Assembly (NCBI GenBank): GCA_001661515.1
Contig: LUVW01000020.1
Coordinates: 372,001 to 436,000, forward strand
Reading direction: 5' to 3'
DNA: 64,000 nt
From: Capniomyces stellatus
Taxonomy: Eukaryota; Kickxellomycota; Harpellomycetes; Harpellales; Legeriomycetaceae
The position numbers and the translations under genes were made by a program. Positions 10,301 through 22,346 of this stretch are shown here, one piece after another. The stretch's first letter is position 1; each line of letters starts with the position of its first letter. Under the pieces are notes generated by a model that had not been told where the DNA came from, did no database searches, and worked only from the letters and a program-made list of their open reading frames with translations.

Positions 10301-11905
10301 CTACTATTTTTTATAATCATTTCCTTTTTGTTTGTTTATTTTATTCTTCAATTTCTAGAATTTAATTACCAATTCTATCTTCTCGTTGAACACTATTTCC
10401 CCCTTCATCCTCGACACCACTTTTATGCTCCTACTAAACAGCAGAATAACGTGAAACTCTGTCAGCACTGCATCTATCGGGAACTGCTCTGCCTCTAAGC
10501 TCGTCTCGCTTCCATCGCTGTACGGCACCAAGTTGGCACTCTCTATCACACTCCCCCCCGCTACCTGTGACCCATACACAATGTTTCCAAAGTAAATTCC
10601 GTTGCTTGTTAGCCATGAAAACGAGTTTGACGCACTCTCTACCGCAAAGTCTTGGTACTTGCTGTATACCGACAAACTCCCCGAACCCTGATCCCCATCT
10701 ATCTCCAAGAAATCTAACCCACAATAAAAAACCCTCCAGTTAATTCCGGCTGCACTAATGCACATTACGCCACATCTTACCATTCCCATCAACCAAATTG
10801 ACCAACTAGTCAAATATACAACAAAAACAAAAACAATATAATAAAAGCAATATTTTACTTACTTGGCATATCTCCGTACTGAGCGAAAAAACTCCTGTAT
10901 ACCGCCTGGCCAGTCCCCCCTATTCTCCCCAACGCTCCTGCGTGTCCAATACTTCCTATTATCTGGTAAATCCTTGTTTTCGTCGTAAGCATCACTAGTC
11001 GTTGGTTAGGTCTCCCAGGAAACGACTCTACTTCAAGCCCCGTTATTTTCTCCTTCACAACAAGCTCAAACACCTGCTGGCAATATTTCACCGCTCGCTT
11101 TCCTCCATCTCCTGGACTAAACTCTACCTCCCAAATACTCCCATTGTCAAGCCCAAGCAGTACTGCCCCGCTTAAAACACTACTATCTTCGTAAACTCGC
11201 CCGCTCTTGCTCCAACCCACCGATGTAACTCGTTTGCCCTTTAGCTGCGGGATTAAAATCGCTTTATCCCATTTCGAATACGCATAGTAGTTCTCTCCAT
11301 TGTCTACTGAAACAATTATATGTCTGGCTATCTGATCCATATACAACCTAGACTTAACCTCCCAATTCTCCCTTCTAATCGGAACGTCAATTTCTAACAA
11401 AACATTAAAAATATAAATAAAAACCACCACCAAGTTTTTCTTATTGCCTCAACTAATCTCTCTCTCTCTCTCTCTCCCTCTTTAATTCCATTTATCCTTT
11501 CTCAAATCTATTATTTTTTCTAAAATATAATTCACTAAAACTAAAATTTATCCTTACCTATTATATTGTACGACTCGCTTAAGTTGATTTTCTGTAGTTT
11601 CCCTCCTTTGAGCGATACCACAACAACGTCATTAGCCACCGCTAGTGACAGCAGCTCACTATTCACTTCGAATTGAACTGGCTCTAGACTAAACATTTGC
11701 TCCTCGCCCTCCTCCTCATTGCCAAATATTTCCGCTCCCTACATTCATTAGCATCATTTACTCCTTTAATCTCAATTCTCCTACCTTTCCTCACTTTTAT
11801 GCTTACTCTTTATGTTGCTTGTTTCGTCCAGCTTACCTTTGGCTCCGCTTTAGGGCCTGTGTTTGGATTTAAACCATAATTCAAAATATTCTTACTAGAC
11901 GCCAT
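7368..11905 (-). CDS. VPS18: Vps18/Pep3, HOPS/CORVET vacuolar tethering subunit
   Basis: Eleven exons (minus strand): 11905-11837, 11738-11558, 11393-10863, 10749-10370, 10249-9884, 9743-9555, 9438-8612, 8538-8448, 8296-8057, 7880-7697, 7543-7368. All borders are GT-AG and phases agree, giving 1077 residues, close to the family size. The N-terminal half is the Pep3/Vps18 beta-propeller (for example GAVLLGLDNGSIWEVEF). The middle is clathrin-heavy-chain-like helical repeat. The C terminus is a split RING-H2: CQLC at 929-932, then FPCQHVFHCDC, and after an insertion CVLC at 1047-1050. The FPCQHVFH signature and the late CVLCGEP pair separate Vps18 from Vps11. The protein is a core subunit shared by CORVET and HOPS, which tether endosomes and vacuoles before SNARE fusion. 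Its introns hold several microsatellites and one assembly gap. Confidence 0.95.
7606..7632. other. 27-N gap flanked by G runs in the last VPS18 intron
   Basis: Fifteen G residues (7591-7605), 27 N, then seventeen G residues (7633-7649). It lies wholly in the intron between VPS18 exons 10 and 11, so the coding sequence is unaffected. On the sense strand this is a long C tract of unknown length. Confidence 0.9.
8567..8604. repeat. (GATTA)n microsatellite in a VPS18 intron
   Basis: Six perfect GATTA units with partial units at both ends, in the intron between exons 7 and 8, immediately beside the 5' splice site of exon 7. Confidence 0.9.
9813..9860. repeat. 9-bp minisatellite in a VPS18 intron
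   Basis: Five tandem copies of CTATTGGCT, one with a C-to-A-like variant, in the intron between exons 5 and 6. Confidence 0.9.
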
Positions 11906-12955
11906 CGTCAATCTACTCTGCTAAATATACTCTGACCGCTTTTTTCAGTTCTTTTTTTTATGTTGCGTTTTGTTTTTGAGCGATTTTGCTGTTTTTTCAG
12001 CTCGGAACTTTTATTAATGCCTCGTTTCAACTCTGGATGATTCTTCTGTTGTCTCTCATTTACTATTTATTATTTACCCTGAGTTTTTGCTACTGTACAG
12101 CGCCGCTTATTTTTGGCTTTATTGGTATATCGTCAATTCCACTCTGTGTCTAAATCTTAAACTAATTGTGAGTACTACAATATCACAGTACTATTTATTT
12201 TAAAACTCCAATTCTTGCACAAAAGTATAACAGAACGTGTTTTATTCTGCTTTGGGTGAATGAATTTGACAATTTGCTGTTTGCTTTTTTGCTTGTCTGC
12301 TTGTTTTCTTGTCTGCTTGTTTTCTTGATGTGTATACTAACACTAAATGGTCCAACTCTACAAATTCAATCTTGTATAACGCAGTTTGACAAACTTTTGG
12401 CAGGTCCATAAACCTTCTTAATCCATTTTTGGGTTTCTTAACTCCACAGTAACTTTACCAACTTTGGCGAATTACTCGACAGAAAATTAAAGCTTACGGA
12501 ATAACCAGACCACAACTGGGAAGAGCAAGCAAATAGAACCAACCAATATCCAGATTACTGAAGCCAATCAACCATTGGTCAGCACTTTCCCAATTCATTT
12601 ATACAACAAATAGGCACACTTTTTCACCAACTTGCTGACCTTTTTTTCAAAACAAATAATTTACAACTCTTTGTTACATCGAAACGAAGCAAAAGTAAAT
12701 CGAATTCTCAAAGTAGAATTCAAATCACGCTTACTAAGTAATTAACATCCCAATTACTATCACAACACCAAAAGCCACTTTACTTCATTGAACTCAGTGC
12801 CAAAAAAAGGTGTATACAGATTCGACGAGTATATTCAATTGATCGATTGCGATTGAGCTTTATTCAGTCTTATTTTTAGTCACAATACTACAGCTTTGGG
12901 ACATCAGAATTAGAGCACTCTAATATTTTACTATATATTTTTTTGGTAATTCAGA
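11906..12955. other. Divergent promoter region, VPS18 and MED9-like gene
   Basis: About 1 kb of non-coding DNA between two divergently transcribed genes. It contains a short 16-bp direct repeat (TGCTTGTTTTCTTGTC, about 12288-12325). No gene is recognised. Confidence 0.6.
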
Positions 12956-13614
12956 ATGGAAAGTAATCCAGCATGGAAAGAAGTCGAGGTTTTGGACAAT
13001 GTCATTAATATTATTTCACTTTGCGAATCAGGCGAATCCTGGCAACAGTTATCCTCCCAAGTATGTCTAAACCCGTTGATACTTTAAATTATGCCATAAA
13101 TCTACACATCCTATCCTTTTGTTTTTTGCTCTTGGTGCTCCGGGCTTTACTATTCATTGAGTATATTGCCATATAAATTCAGCACCTCACTTATTCAGCA
13201 CAAAAAAAAACTGTTATAGTTAACCGAACTAAGCGACAAGCTTCAAAATTTACAGTCTCAGGTCGCCAATTTACCTGGTATCCACATGTCGATTAATGAA
13301 CAAAGACTGTTACTGGATCAAGAAAAGTATACACTGGAGGCTAAAGTGTAAGTCGTTTAAAACCCGCTCCACATTTGTTGCAATTGACCCGGTTCTGCTG
13401 CATCTGTCGTTGCAAAACTCATATTATTGATAACTCTTTCGGGTCCTAGCTATCACCACCCCACCCCCCCATTTATTCACATTGCCTAAACTTGTCTATT
13501 TGACTATTCTATTATATTTAACCATTATACTCAATATCCACCGCTGATGACATTTTGTTTGCTTTTAAAACTTATTTTTACAGGGACGACCTCATTCGGT
13601 ACACAAAAGAATAA
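12956..13614 (+). CDS. Small Mediator subunit 9-like protein (tentative)
   Basis: Three exons by frame and splice sites: 12956-13060 (donor GTATGT), 13220-13347 (acceptor TTATAG, donor GTAAGT), 13584-13614 (acceptor TTACAG), ending in TAA; 87 residues. The protein is helical: an N-terminal segment with WKEVEVLDNVINIISLCESG, then a coiled-coil-like stretch with NLPGIHMSINEQ, finishing in LEAKVDDLIRYTKE. A short helical protein with a Leu-Pro-Gly-Ile/Ser-x-x-Gln element followed by a Lys-rich C-terminal helix resembles Mediator subunit 9 (Cse2/MED9), a middle-module subunit contacting RNA polymerase II. The gene model is well supported by phase; the family name is an inference from weak similarity. 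Confidence 0.55.
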
Positions 13615-15090
13615 AAACTTGGCTTTGATATATGGTCACCAAACCGTTTGTTACCATCACTCGCCACCACCTACTGCTTGTACATTGTACTCCATCCTCC
13701 GCGCATTTCATTATATTACCATTTTATCTTGTTTTCATAATTTACAATGTACAGTTGTGTTTATTTTAGAACCACATTTACAACTACAACCAGACCTACA
13801 TTAACAAGCACAACCAAGTCGATACTGGCCCATGGCTGTCTGTCGGTTGCGCCCACCCCAACCTGCTTGTCATTTCTAGCGCTTCGTAAAACACTTTTCC
13901 CTTTTTTTTCACTATTCCTATAAAATATTGTAGCTCTGGGGAGGGGGGAGGGGGGTAAGCTTCTCGCTCTCATATTTCGTTTACCAAAAATTACAATAGT
14001 GGTTGTTTTGATCTAATTGGCTAGCCCTTTCTCTCTCTATCTCTCTCTCTCTCTCTATTTTAAAAACTCGTAACTTGTGGTTTGGTGAATAAAGCTGTTA
14101 AATCGACTATACTGTCTATGGGCACTTCATTTGCTTTTCATTTGTTTGATAGTCACTATTGTCCATCCTTTACCTTCCCGTTTTCAGTTTATTATATTTT
14201 CTTTTTAGCTCTTTTCAATTAGGCAACATTATTTAGATTGGTTTGATCTACATAGCCTACACTACTCTCTGAAATCAATCAATACTGCATCAGAATTACT
14301 TGTGGGAGAATGTTTCATCCCAGACAGAAACTGACTACACCGAACTGGAATGTTATGGCTGATTACTAGACATTATTAGCCCACCATTTACAATACCTTT
14401 GAAGCGCTTGATTCTGGTGCCTGGTTAATGGTTTACCAACAATTATCCGTTAGCGGGTGATCCAAATTTCCACATTAGTAGAAAAAAATTGACCGTAAAC
14501 AATGCGCTTTGCCAAGTGCAATTTATGCTAAACAAAAAAGCCATATTTATTACGGCTAGGCTATAAAGATCATTGCTACGATTATTTTTTCTTTTTTGAT
14601 ATTGGTACGATTTTTTTGGAAAATTGTAAATCCACTATTGTTTTGTCAACATTTCTGGTCGTGTATTTAATTTCAGCGGAGCTGATTAACAGCTAAACAA
14701 ACATTATGACATGAACTACACCTTGGAAATCGCTCGCATTGTCTTGAAATATATTTAAATGTATCGAGTGCCAACCTCTTTACTTGAACTTGAGCAAAAA
14801 GTAAGGTGCTTTGATGGAGTGACAGCATTTCTGTTTGTTTATAATGTAAAACCTGGACAACTGTATAGACGGACAAGCGAATAATTACATTGTTTGAATT
14901 GAAAGTCCAAAAAGAGTTCAATCAAAGCCAAAATCATTAACCACAGCCATCATAAACAGCCATACATACGCTTACTTGCTTTTACTCGTTTATTGAAATG
15001 AATTCAAGAAAAAAAGGCGGTAAATATGAAGAATGTCAACTTGTGAACCTTGATAGATAATATTTCTTTAAAGATCCCACAGCAGTATGT
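13615..15090. other. Intergenic region with CT microsatellite
   Basis: About 1.5 kb, with no supported gene. A (CT)n tract lies at about 14031-14057. The open frames here are short and lack family features. Confidence 0.6.
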
Positions 15091-15161
15091 CGGCTTTTGA
15101 ATAGCCTTTTGGTGTTTAGAATATAAAATCACCCACGCTAAATCCAAAACATCAAAAGCCG
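15091..15161. repeat. 10-bp inverted repeat in the chitinase promoter
   Basis: CGGCTTTTGA at 15091-15100 is exactly inverted as TCAAAAGCCG at 15152-15161, with a 51-bp spacer that contains the presumed TATA element. It could be a pair of binding sites in opposite orientation; no factor is assigned. Confidence 0.6.
15122..15129 (+). promoter_or_regulatory. Probable TATA element of the complete chitinase gene
   Basis: TATAAAAT about 134 bp upstream of the ATG. Two other secreted-protein genes in the window have a TATAAATA at a similar distance. Confidence 0.45.
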
Positions 15162-15262
15162 TGTTTACAGAACCACAGAGACTTTTCTACGTTTCAAACA
15201 TCTTTCTTGTCTAAAGAAAAATATACACATAATATATATTTATAAAGTATAGTAATAATACA

Positions 15263-16843
15263 ATGTTAGTCAACCTAATACTTCTCGCAGTGGCGAATGC
15301 GTACTGCATAACAAGAACAGTCGAGGTGGGCGATGATTACTTGTCGCTGTCAAGAAAGTGCGGTATCTCCAAATCAACGTTTATTTCAATAAACAGGCCA
15401 ATAATTGCAGAGTTAAAGCCGGGGCAAAAGGTCTGCTGCAACACAGGCGGACTCGATTCTAATAATGGATTGGCCAGAAACAACCAAAAGCAGCTCGGTA
15501 ACATTCTTAGCAATGATATAATACACCGCCAAGCCTTTCACAGGCTTGACACGGACTTCTTGGGCGGTACAGGTGGTAAAGGCGATATGTTTAAATACTC
15601 TCCTAACAATGCCAAGTCTATGCAACTATCAAGTTCTTTGCGTCGTAGAGCTGACACTGACAATTATTCCGAAGTCGAGTGCGGCGCTCAGTCTAAAGGC
15701 AAAAAGACATGTCCGTTAAATCTGTGCTGCAGTGCAACTGGCTACTGCGGATCCACACGTAGTTTTTGCGGAAATGGATGTCAGTCAAACTGCGGAGCCT
15801 CGTTTGATTTTTCCAAAAGCCCAAAGCCAAATAAATTTTTACGGGTTGGGTATTACCACACTGCTACAACATATCGAAGCTGCCACAATATAAAACCAAG
15901 CGACCTCAGTATTGGAAACTACACTCATATACACTATGCGTTTGGAAAAATGACTAGCAACTTTAATGTGACGGTGGATAGCAGGCATATGGACACTTTT
16001 ATTGAATTTACAAAGTTAAAAGACGTCAAAAAGATAGTGTCGCTGGGTGGTTGGGATTTGGGAGATTTGCCAACCAACTACTTTACACTGGTAGTGAGAA
16101 ATAACACCGAACTGTTTTTGAAAAATCTTGGAAAGTTTATCGAAAAGTACAGCCTTGATGGCGTTGATATAGACTGGGAGTACCCTGTCTATGCGGATAG
16201 AGACGGATCACCTGATGACGGAGAAAACTACCTGAAGTTTGTCAAAAGGGCTAGAGAGTTGATGCCAAAACTTTCGATTTCTATTTCGGCACCAGCAACT
16301 TACAGTGGTCTCAAGGGTTACAAAATAGCAGAGATGTCGACGTACTTGGACTATATTGTGTACATGACTTACGACTTTCATGGTTTGTGGGAAATCAACA
16401 AAGACAACAAGGATAATTTTTTGAGGTCGCATGTGGACTGGAATCAGACTATGAGCGCATTAAACATGATTTCAAAAGCCAAGGTCCCTACTAGCAAACT
16501 GCTGATGGGAATAGCGTTATACGGGTCAAGCTTTGTTCAGGAGAATCCTAACTGCTTCAACTCCACCTGCAGGTTTTCCTACAAAAAACCTAGACCCGGC
16601 AAGTGCACTAGCCAGAGCGGCGTGTTGTCATATAAAGAGATAAAAGAAATACAGTCGACTGACGAATTTAGACAGCTTGTCTATGATCCAGAAAGCGATT
16701 CGGATATTCTGCTTTACGGGGAAAAAGAGTATGTATCTTTCACCGGCCCTGAAACAATCAAAAAACGGATTGAAACCGCCAAAAAGCTAAATCTCGGGGG
16801 TATTGTTGAGTGGTCTTTAGATATGGATGATTTCACCAAGTAA
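15263..16843 (+). CDS. Secreted chitinase (LysM, CBM18, GH18), complete
   Basis: Single-exon gene of 526 residues, ATG 15263 to TAA. A short signal peptide (to about residue 14) is followed by one LysM module (about 16-60, TVEVGDDYLSLSRKCGI), a linker, a CBM18 hevein-like module (about 139-176, CCSATGYCGS), and a full GH18 domain (about 193-526). GH18 carries IVSLGGWDLG and the catalytic motif DGVDIDWEYP, with Asp299, Asp302, Asp304 and the acid Glu306 all present, so the enzyme should be active. It would bind and hydrolyse chitin in the cell wall or in prey or host chitin. It has the same module types as the truncated chitinase at the left edge, but one LysM rather than three and no Asp/Glu tract, so the two are diverged paralogues. 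Confidence 0.95.
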   Translation: MLVNLILLAVANAYCITRTVEVGDDYLSLSRKCGISKSTFISINRPIIAELKPGQKVCCNTGGLDSNNGLARNNQKQLGNILSNDIIHRQAFHRLDTDFLGGTGGKGDMFKYSPNNAKSMQLSSSLRRRADTDNYSEVECGAQSKGKKTCPLNLCCSATGYCGSTRSFCGNGCQSNCGASFDFSKSPKPNKFLRVGYYHTATTYRSCHNIKPSDLSIGNYTHIHYAFGKMTSNFNVTVDSRHMDTFIEFTKLKDVKKIVSLGGWDLGDLPTNYFTLVVRNNTELFLKNLGKFIEKYSLDGVDIDWEYPVYADRDGSPDDGENYLKFVKRARELMPKLSISISAPATYSGLKGYKIAEMSTYLDYIVYMTYDFHGLWEINKDNKDNFLRSHVDWNQTMSALNMISKAKVPTSKLLMGIALYGSSFVQENPNCFNSTCRFSYKKPRPGKCTSQSGVLSYKEIKEIQSTDEFRQLVYDPESDSDILLYGEKEYVSFTGPETIKKRIETAKKLNLGGIVEWSLDMDDFTK

Positions 16844-17923
16844 AATAACCTACGACCTACTCCACGCATTAATATACAGCCTACTCTACTATAGTCCACT
16901 CTACAATATATATCATTCACTGTTATATTATTTGTTTGACAAAACCACCACATTTTACTGCGCAAAAAGCTGTAAACATAAAAATAGACTTCAAGACATA
17001 TTTTAGTTGGTTTATCATCAAATTACAAAGCGGACACAAAACCCTGCACTTGAAACTTGCTCAAACTGCACGACTTAGCATTCCGCATATAGTTTCGAAA
17101 TTCAACACTGAGTTTAACCCGAGTTCTTGAAATCGACGAGTTTGATTGTAGCGGATGCACCAATTAGCTTGGTAATTGCACTTCTAATTATTCATTAGTT
17201 TTATTTTATGATAATTTTTTATCTTTTTTTTGCCTTTTTCTGCTTTGAATAAATAAGATATATTTTTTAGTTAGAGATATTACGCAATCTAATAAATCTA
17301 ATAACCAATTTATCTTTACTCTATGTTATAATTATTTAAAGTGGTTTGGCCAGATCAAACTGATGATAACAGATTTCTGCGTTATTTTACAAGCAGGCTA
17401 TTGGACAGGGACATCAGAATTATCATTTGCTGGAAGAAAATAATAAAGCTTTGTTATATTTTGTAGATTCCAATTAAATGGGCATTGCTGAAAGAGAAAT
17501 AAATAAATACAAAAAAAATTTTAAGCGAAAAAAAAACCAAAGCTTAACTTGGTTGTGGAAAAGGCACTAAAAGCCGACAAACTCAAAAGATGACAACTAG
17601 CCAAAAATAAGTGACAAAAAAAAATAAATGGTATTAGATAGAGTTAGATCAAAAGCTGTAAATCAATTGCGATTTCCTATAATAATCAATCAAATAACAC
17701 AGTTCCAAGTATACTATTCTAGTAGTAAGCTGAATTTTGATATTTGGGTTTGAAATTAGATCATTATTTACGGTAAAGGAAAAAAAAACTTCAAGTCACA
17801 GTTTACCAGCAAATATAACAAGTTTTGCGAGTTTCGGAAATACAGAAAGACCCGAGTATAAACTATAGAGATATTGAACAAAGTTGTTGGAAACCTTAAA
17901 CTAAATAAACCAGTTTAATAAAA
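16844..17923. other. Intergenic region
   Basis: About 1.1 kb of AT-rich DNA between the chitinase 3' end and ADE4. It holds the chitinase 3' untranslated region and the ADE4 promoter. No gene or clear motif is seen. Confidence 0.6.
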
Positions 17924-19896
17924 ATGTGTGGAATTTCAGCTCTTCTGTTAAGAAATAACAAAGATAATGCCGTTGCAGAGATTCACGAAAGTCTGAATCT
18001 GCTCCAGCACCGTGGACAGGTAAATTAATTTTCTTAATATACACGCCTGGTTGAGCAGCTTATTTCTTTTTCGCTTTTTTAATATTTAACATACTTTTTC
18101 CAAATTCCCTTTACAACAAATGGCGAGCTATCTACAAAATATCAATTTTAATAACTAAATACTTGTTGAATTTAACTTTAGGACTCAGCAGGAATAATCA
18201 CCTGCGGGCCCAAGGGACGCTTCTTCCAGTGCAAAGCAAATGGAATGGTAAATGACGTTTTCACCCAGGATAGACTCTTGGGGCTAGAAGGCTGTATGGG
18301 GATTGGGCATGTCCGATACCCAACAGCTGGCACATCAAGCATCTCTGAGGCACAGCCGTTTTATGTGAATAGTCCCTATGGAATTGCCTTTGCACACGTA
18401 AGTATAAACCTGTCAATTTTAAATAAGCAGCTTTTTTATTGGCACATTGAAGGCATGTGCTGTAAAAAACACAAAACCTGATCGATGTGCTTGACCATGG
18501 TGGTAAAATTAACCCTGGTAAACCAAAATATTAACACAGTGATAACTTTACCAAATCTTTTAATACGATAGAATGGCAATTTGACAAACTCTGAAAAGCT
18601 GTCACGGTTTTTGGACTTGGAGGCACATAGACACTTGAACACAGATTCTGATAGCGAGGTTCTGCTAAATATGTTTGCTTACAACCTTGAACGAATCAGA
18701 AAACACAGGCAAGTTTGACTTTGTGCTCCTGTTTACTTTACACTTGTTTTCACAGTATCGATATTAATTGAAATTTGTATATGCCTTGTTTTGTCACTAG
18801 AATAAATGAAGAGGATGTCTTTACAGCAATCGGTGAGCTGTACACTCAATGTACGGGTGGATATGCCTGTGTAGCTATGATTGCAGGATTCGGTATCATT
18901 GCATTTAGAGATCCTAACGCCATCAGACCTCTGTGCTTTGGCCGTCGTAAGTCTACGGTTAAGACAAAGGGAGACGAGTATGACTACATGTTTTCATCCG
19001 AAAGCGTGGTGTTGGAGGCCCTAGGGTTTAGCGACATTGAGTCGGTTAAGCCAGGAGAGGCCATAATTGTGTCAAAACACGCGTTTACCAGAAGATGTCT
19101 GGTTCCGGACGCTGTCTGCTCGCCTTGTATATTCGAGTATGTTTACTTTGCCAGACCCGACTCGATTATCGATGGGATCCCAGTCAACGATGCTAGACTG
19201 GCTATGGGTGATAAGCTTGCATACAGTGTCAAGAAGGCTCTTGGCGACAACATTGATATTGACTCGGTGATTCCAGTTCCTGACACCAGTCGTATAATTG
19301 CGCTACAGCTGTCACAAGTGCTGAACTTGCCTTACCGCGAAGGCTTCAACAAAAACAGATATATTGGCAGGACTTTTATTATGCCTGGACAAGAGAATCG
19401 CAAAAAGTCTGTTCGCAGAAAGCTCAACGCTATGCACTATGAATTTAAGGACAAGAATGTACTCATCGTCGACGACTCAATTGTTCGCGGAACAACATCA
19501 TCTGAAATCATTCAAATGGCGCGTGATGCTGGTGCTAAAAAAGTCTATTTGGCGTCTGCCGCCCCACCAGTGAGATACCAAAACGTCTATGGAATTGATA
19601 TGCCCTCAAGAAAGGAGTTGGTCGCTTACGAGCGCACTGAAGAAGAGATTGCAAAGGTTCTGGGTGCTGACAAGGTTATTTTCCAAACTTTGGATGACCT
19701 TATTGATGCTTGCCGCAGTTTAAATGTAAATATAACCAAGTTTGAAACTTCAGTCTTTGACGGTGAATATATAACTGGAGGCATTACTAGCGCATACCTA
19801 AGCGATTTGGAGGCTTTTAGAAACGATTCTACACTATCTTCAGCAAACGCAAGCCCAAACGCAACCGGTATATTCAACATCTACGAAGAGTCCTAG
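17924..19896 (+). CDS. ADE4: Amidophosphoribosyltransferase (glutamine PRPP amidotransferase)
   Basis: Four exons: 17924-18019, 18182-18397, 18572-18708, 18801-19896; 514 residues, matching the family. It catalyses the first step of de novo purine synthesis, PRPP plus glutamine to 5-phosphoribosylamine. Cys2 (MCGISALL) is the N-terminal nucleophile of the glutaminase domain, followed by [20 protein letters not shown] and the [10 protein letters not shown] and [10 protein letters not shown] segments. The phosphoribosyltransferase domain has [16 protein letters not shown] (about 370-385). The third intron (18709-18800) has a GC donor (GCAAGT). The only nearby GT, three bases downstream, would give an immediate in-frame stop, so the GC-AG border is required by the frame. 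Confidence 0.96.
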
Positions 19897-20437
19897 ATTT
19901 ACATGCTACCAGTCCTTTGCACCAGATAATTGCCACTCCAGGCACCAACAAGCACTATACTATTCACTTAAATTATATACTATAAACACTATACTCTTTT
20001 TAACCTTTAAAGCTTATTTGGAATAGACCTATTTTTTACCAAGCCTTTCCTGGGACAAAATCTGGCAATATAAAGTACCAACCAACTTTCAAATTGGTCC
20101 ACAATTCCATTATTGCTTACCAAACTCTTTATTACATTAAATCGCTTGAACACACTCAGGCCATTCCAAGACATTTTAACCATATTTATTATCCTAATGT
20201 GTCTACTAATTACAACAAAAACAACAAATCACATTTACAACAAAAAAAAAACACGCATATAAACACTGCGCATGAAGTTATAAGATACCAAGTTCAGTTC
20301 TCTAGTAGTGACTCCTTTTGCGATTGCATTCTTGATAAATATTCTTGCGAGTTAACAGCCTGTGAAATGTCCTCGTCACTATTCTTTAAACGCATTCCTA
20401 TTATTAAGAGACAACTTGTATTAATTTCTGAAATATA
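19897..20437. other. Convergent intergenic region
   Basis: About 540 bp between the 3' ends of ADE4 and the cwf18-like gene. A 129-codon open frame on the plus strand is antisense to the end of the latter gene and has no family features. Confidence 0.6.
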
Positions 20438-21243
20438 TCAAGAAGCTTTATCATTCATATCGTCATTGAGAGTGCCAAGTTGAACTAAAAATAAACAAAC
20501 ATCTTGTATCCGCTTACTAATGAGTTCGATGATGGCCTGCTGTGTTTTTAGCTCCAAAGGCTCCATTTTCTTATCCAATATTCGCTTAATGTCCCAATCC
20601 GGTTTGGTCTGAACCAGCTTGGTTACATCCTAATAGCGCAAATAAAATCTATCAGTATTGACACTGTCTGTAAAGTGATATTTAATGAATACAAGACCGA
20701 ATTAATTTTTATTGAAAACTCAAATTTCTAAACACTTGCCAGTTCCTCTTCTTGCCTCTCGGCTTCGACTTGTTCGATGGTATTTTTTACTAGACCCTCC
20801 ACAGTTTTCTCTACAGTGTTATCTCCCTGGATCGTATCAAGTCGCTCCGCATGACTATTTGCAGAATCTTTAGCACTATTTTAATTTTTTTAGATTTAAG
20901 TTTTTGGTTAATAGATTTTGGTTAATAGATTTTGGTTATAAGTTTTTGGTTATTAGATTTTGATTATAAGTTTTTGGTTATTAGATTTTGGATATTAGAT
21001 TTTGGTTATTAGATTTTGACTTAATCCAAATAAAATACCTCCAATTCAAGTCATTTTAACATACATTGGGTGTTGTAGCTATATTGGCTACATATACAAT
21101 ATATAAACGTAAGCATTACAAGATTCAGAGCTCTTGTTGTTAGTTAACAATTTTTACATTGTGAAATTTGTCACTTACACTTTTTTACGGGACTGGCGGA
21201 GTGCCTCCAGACGCGCCTTTCTCTTTTTGGTTTCCTCTTCCAT
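20438..21243 (-). CDS. cwf18: Cwf18/CCDC12 family spliceosome-associated protein
   Basis: Three exons: 21243-21179, 20875-20740, 20629-20438; 130 residues. The N terminus is a short basic coiled-coil (MEEETKKRKARLEALRQSRK) as in CCDC12. The C-terminal signature TKPDWDIKRILDKKMEPLE, then TQQAIIELISKRI, corresponds to the family's conserved Lys-Pro-Asp-Trp-Asp region followed by a helix. The protein is a component of the activated spliceosome/Prp19-associated machinery. The second intron (20739-20630) begins GCAAGT; a GT donor four bases downstream would put the conserved block out of frame, so GC-AG is again forced. The first intron carries a degenerate T-rich tandem repeat. Confidence 0.85.
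20896..21020. repeat. Degenerate TTTTGGTTATTAGA tandem repeat in an intron
   Basis: Roughly eight copies of a 14-17 bp unit related to TTTTGGTTATTAGA inside the first intron of the cwf18-like gene. Confidence 0.75.
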
Positions 21244-22346
21244 TACAGATGTCGAGCTTTACTTTTTTGCCTTATTTGGCTATTATTTATTATTTTACTG
21301 ATATATTTTAGTGAGAAAGCAAACTTGGATTGAATTTGGAATTAAAGTGGTTTCACTGTTATTTACATCCATCTTTTTGCGCTATTTCTATTTGTGTGAA
21401 AAAAATTAATGAAAAAAATTCAGTCCTACTATTTTGACCAACGGACCACCAAATCCATATGAGAATTAACTCTAGTTAAATGGGCTCTGCTTTAGTATAG
21501 CAACATTCGTAGCCTTTCAAATTTATCAACGTTTGTATTAATAAATTGCCAATAAAAAATATAAAAAAAAAGTAAAAACACATTGATTTAAGGCCAAATC
21601 AGACTTTAAACCAAGATCCGAGAATAATACAAAAAAATAAACAAATCCAAAACATTATTAGTTGTAAGATGTTCAATAGATCCCGTATGCCACGTTCAAA
21701 CCCACACAAAAAAAACCTCACTATCCTAGCTATCACCTTTGATACTAAGCGACCTTGATTCGCACACTACGTATGGACATCAAAAGGACCGATGCCTATT
21801 AACGATTAAAATTCAGTTTAGCTAGCGACTGGATTGACCAGCTCTGCTGCTATACGATGCATTTACCTGTACTTGTACTTGGGCAACTATGGTTAGCATT
21901 CAGTAACAGTAGAATGCTAAACCAAGGCTAATTTATGCTAAGCTCATATGTATAACAGTTGAACTACAGAAAACAAAGCACACATATACACATTAACACA
22001 GCCAAGCTGTGTTTAGTGGTTTGAAACACAATTGGCTTTGTAAAGACATGATCCGGTAAGATATGCTTGCGATTTAGAAAGGGTAAACAACTTATTCAGT
22101 CACTAAACTGTCGAGCTACCAAGACTCAATCTCAGATTGATGTAGACCGTTTTGGGTGTACTTTAAAGCATAAGTATGACTGTGGGATTGATATGAATTA
22201 TGGTTCATATTTCATGGATGCAAATTCCAACAACAGGATACTCAATAATTTGCTAAATGCAAGCTGATATGGCTAGTAGTGAATATTTTTTCAAAAAGTT
22301 ATTATTAGTTCAAACACAAAATTATAAAACATAATAGTTTCAAAAT
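21244..22346. other. Intergenic region
   Basis: About 1.1 kb between the cwf18-like promoter and the 3' end of RPL43. A 66-codon frame at 22067-22267 has no recognisable feature; nothing else is supported. Confidence 0.55.
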
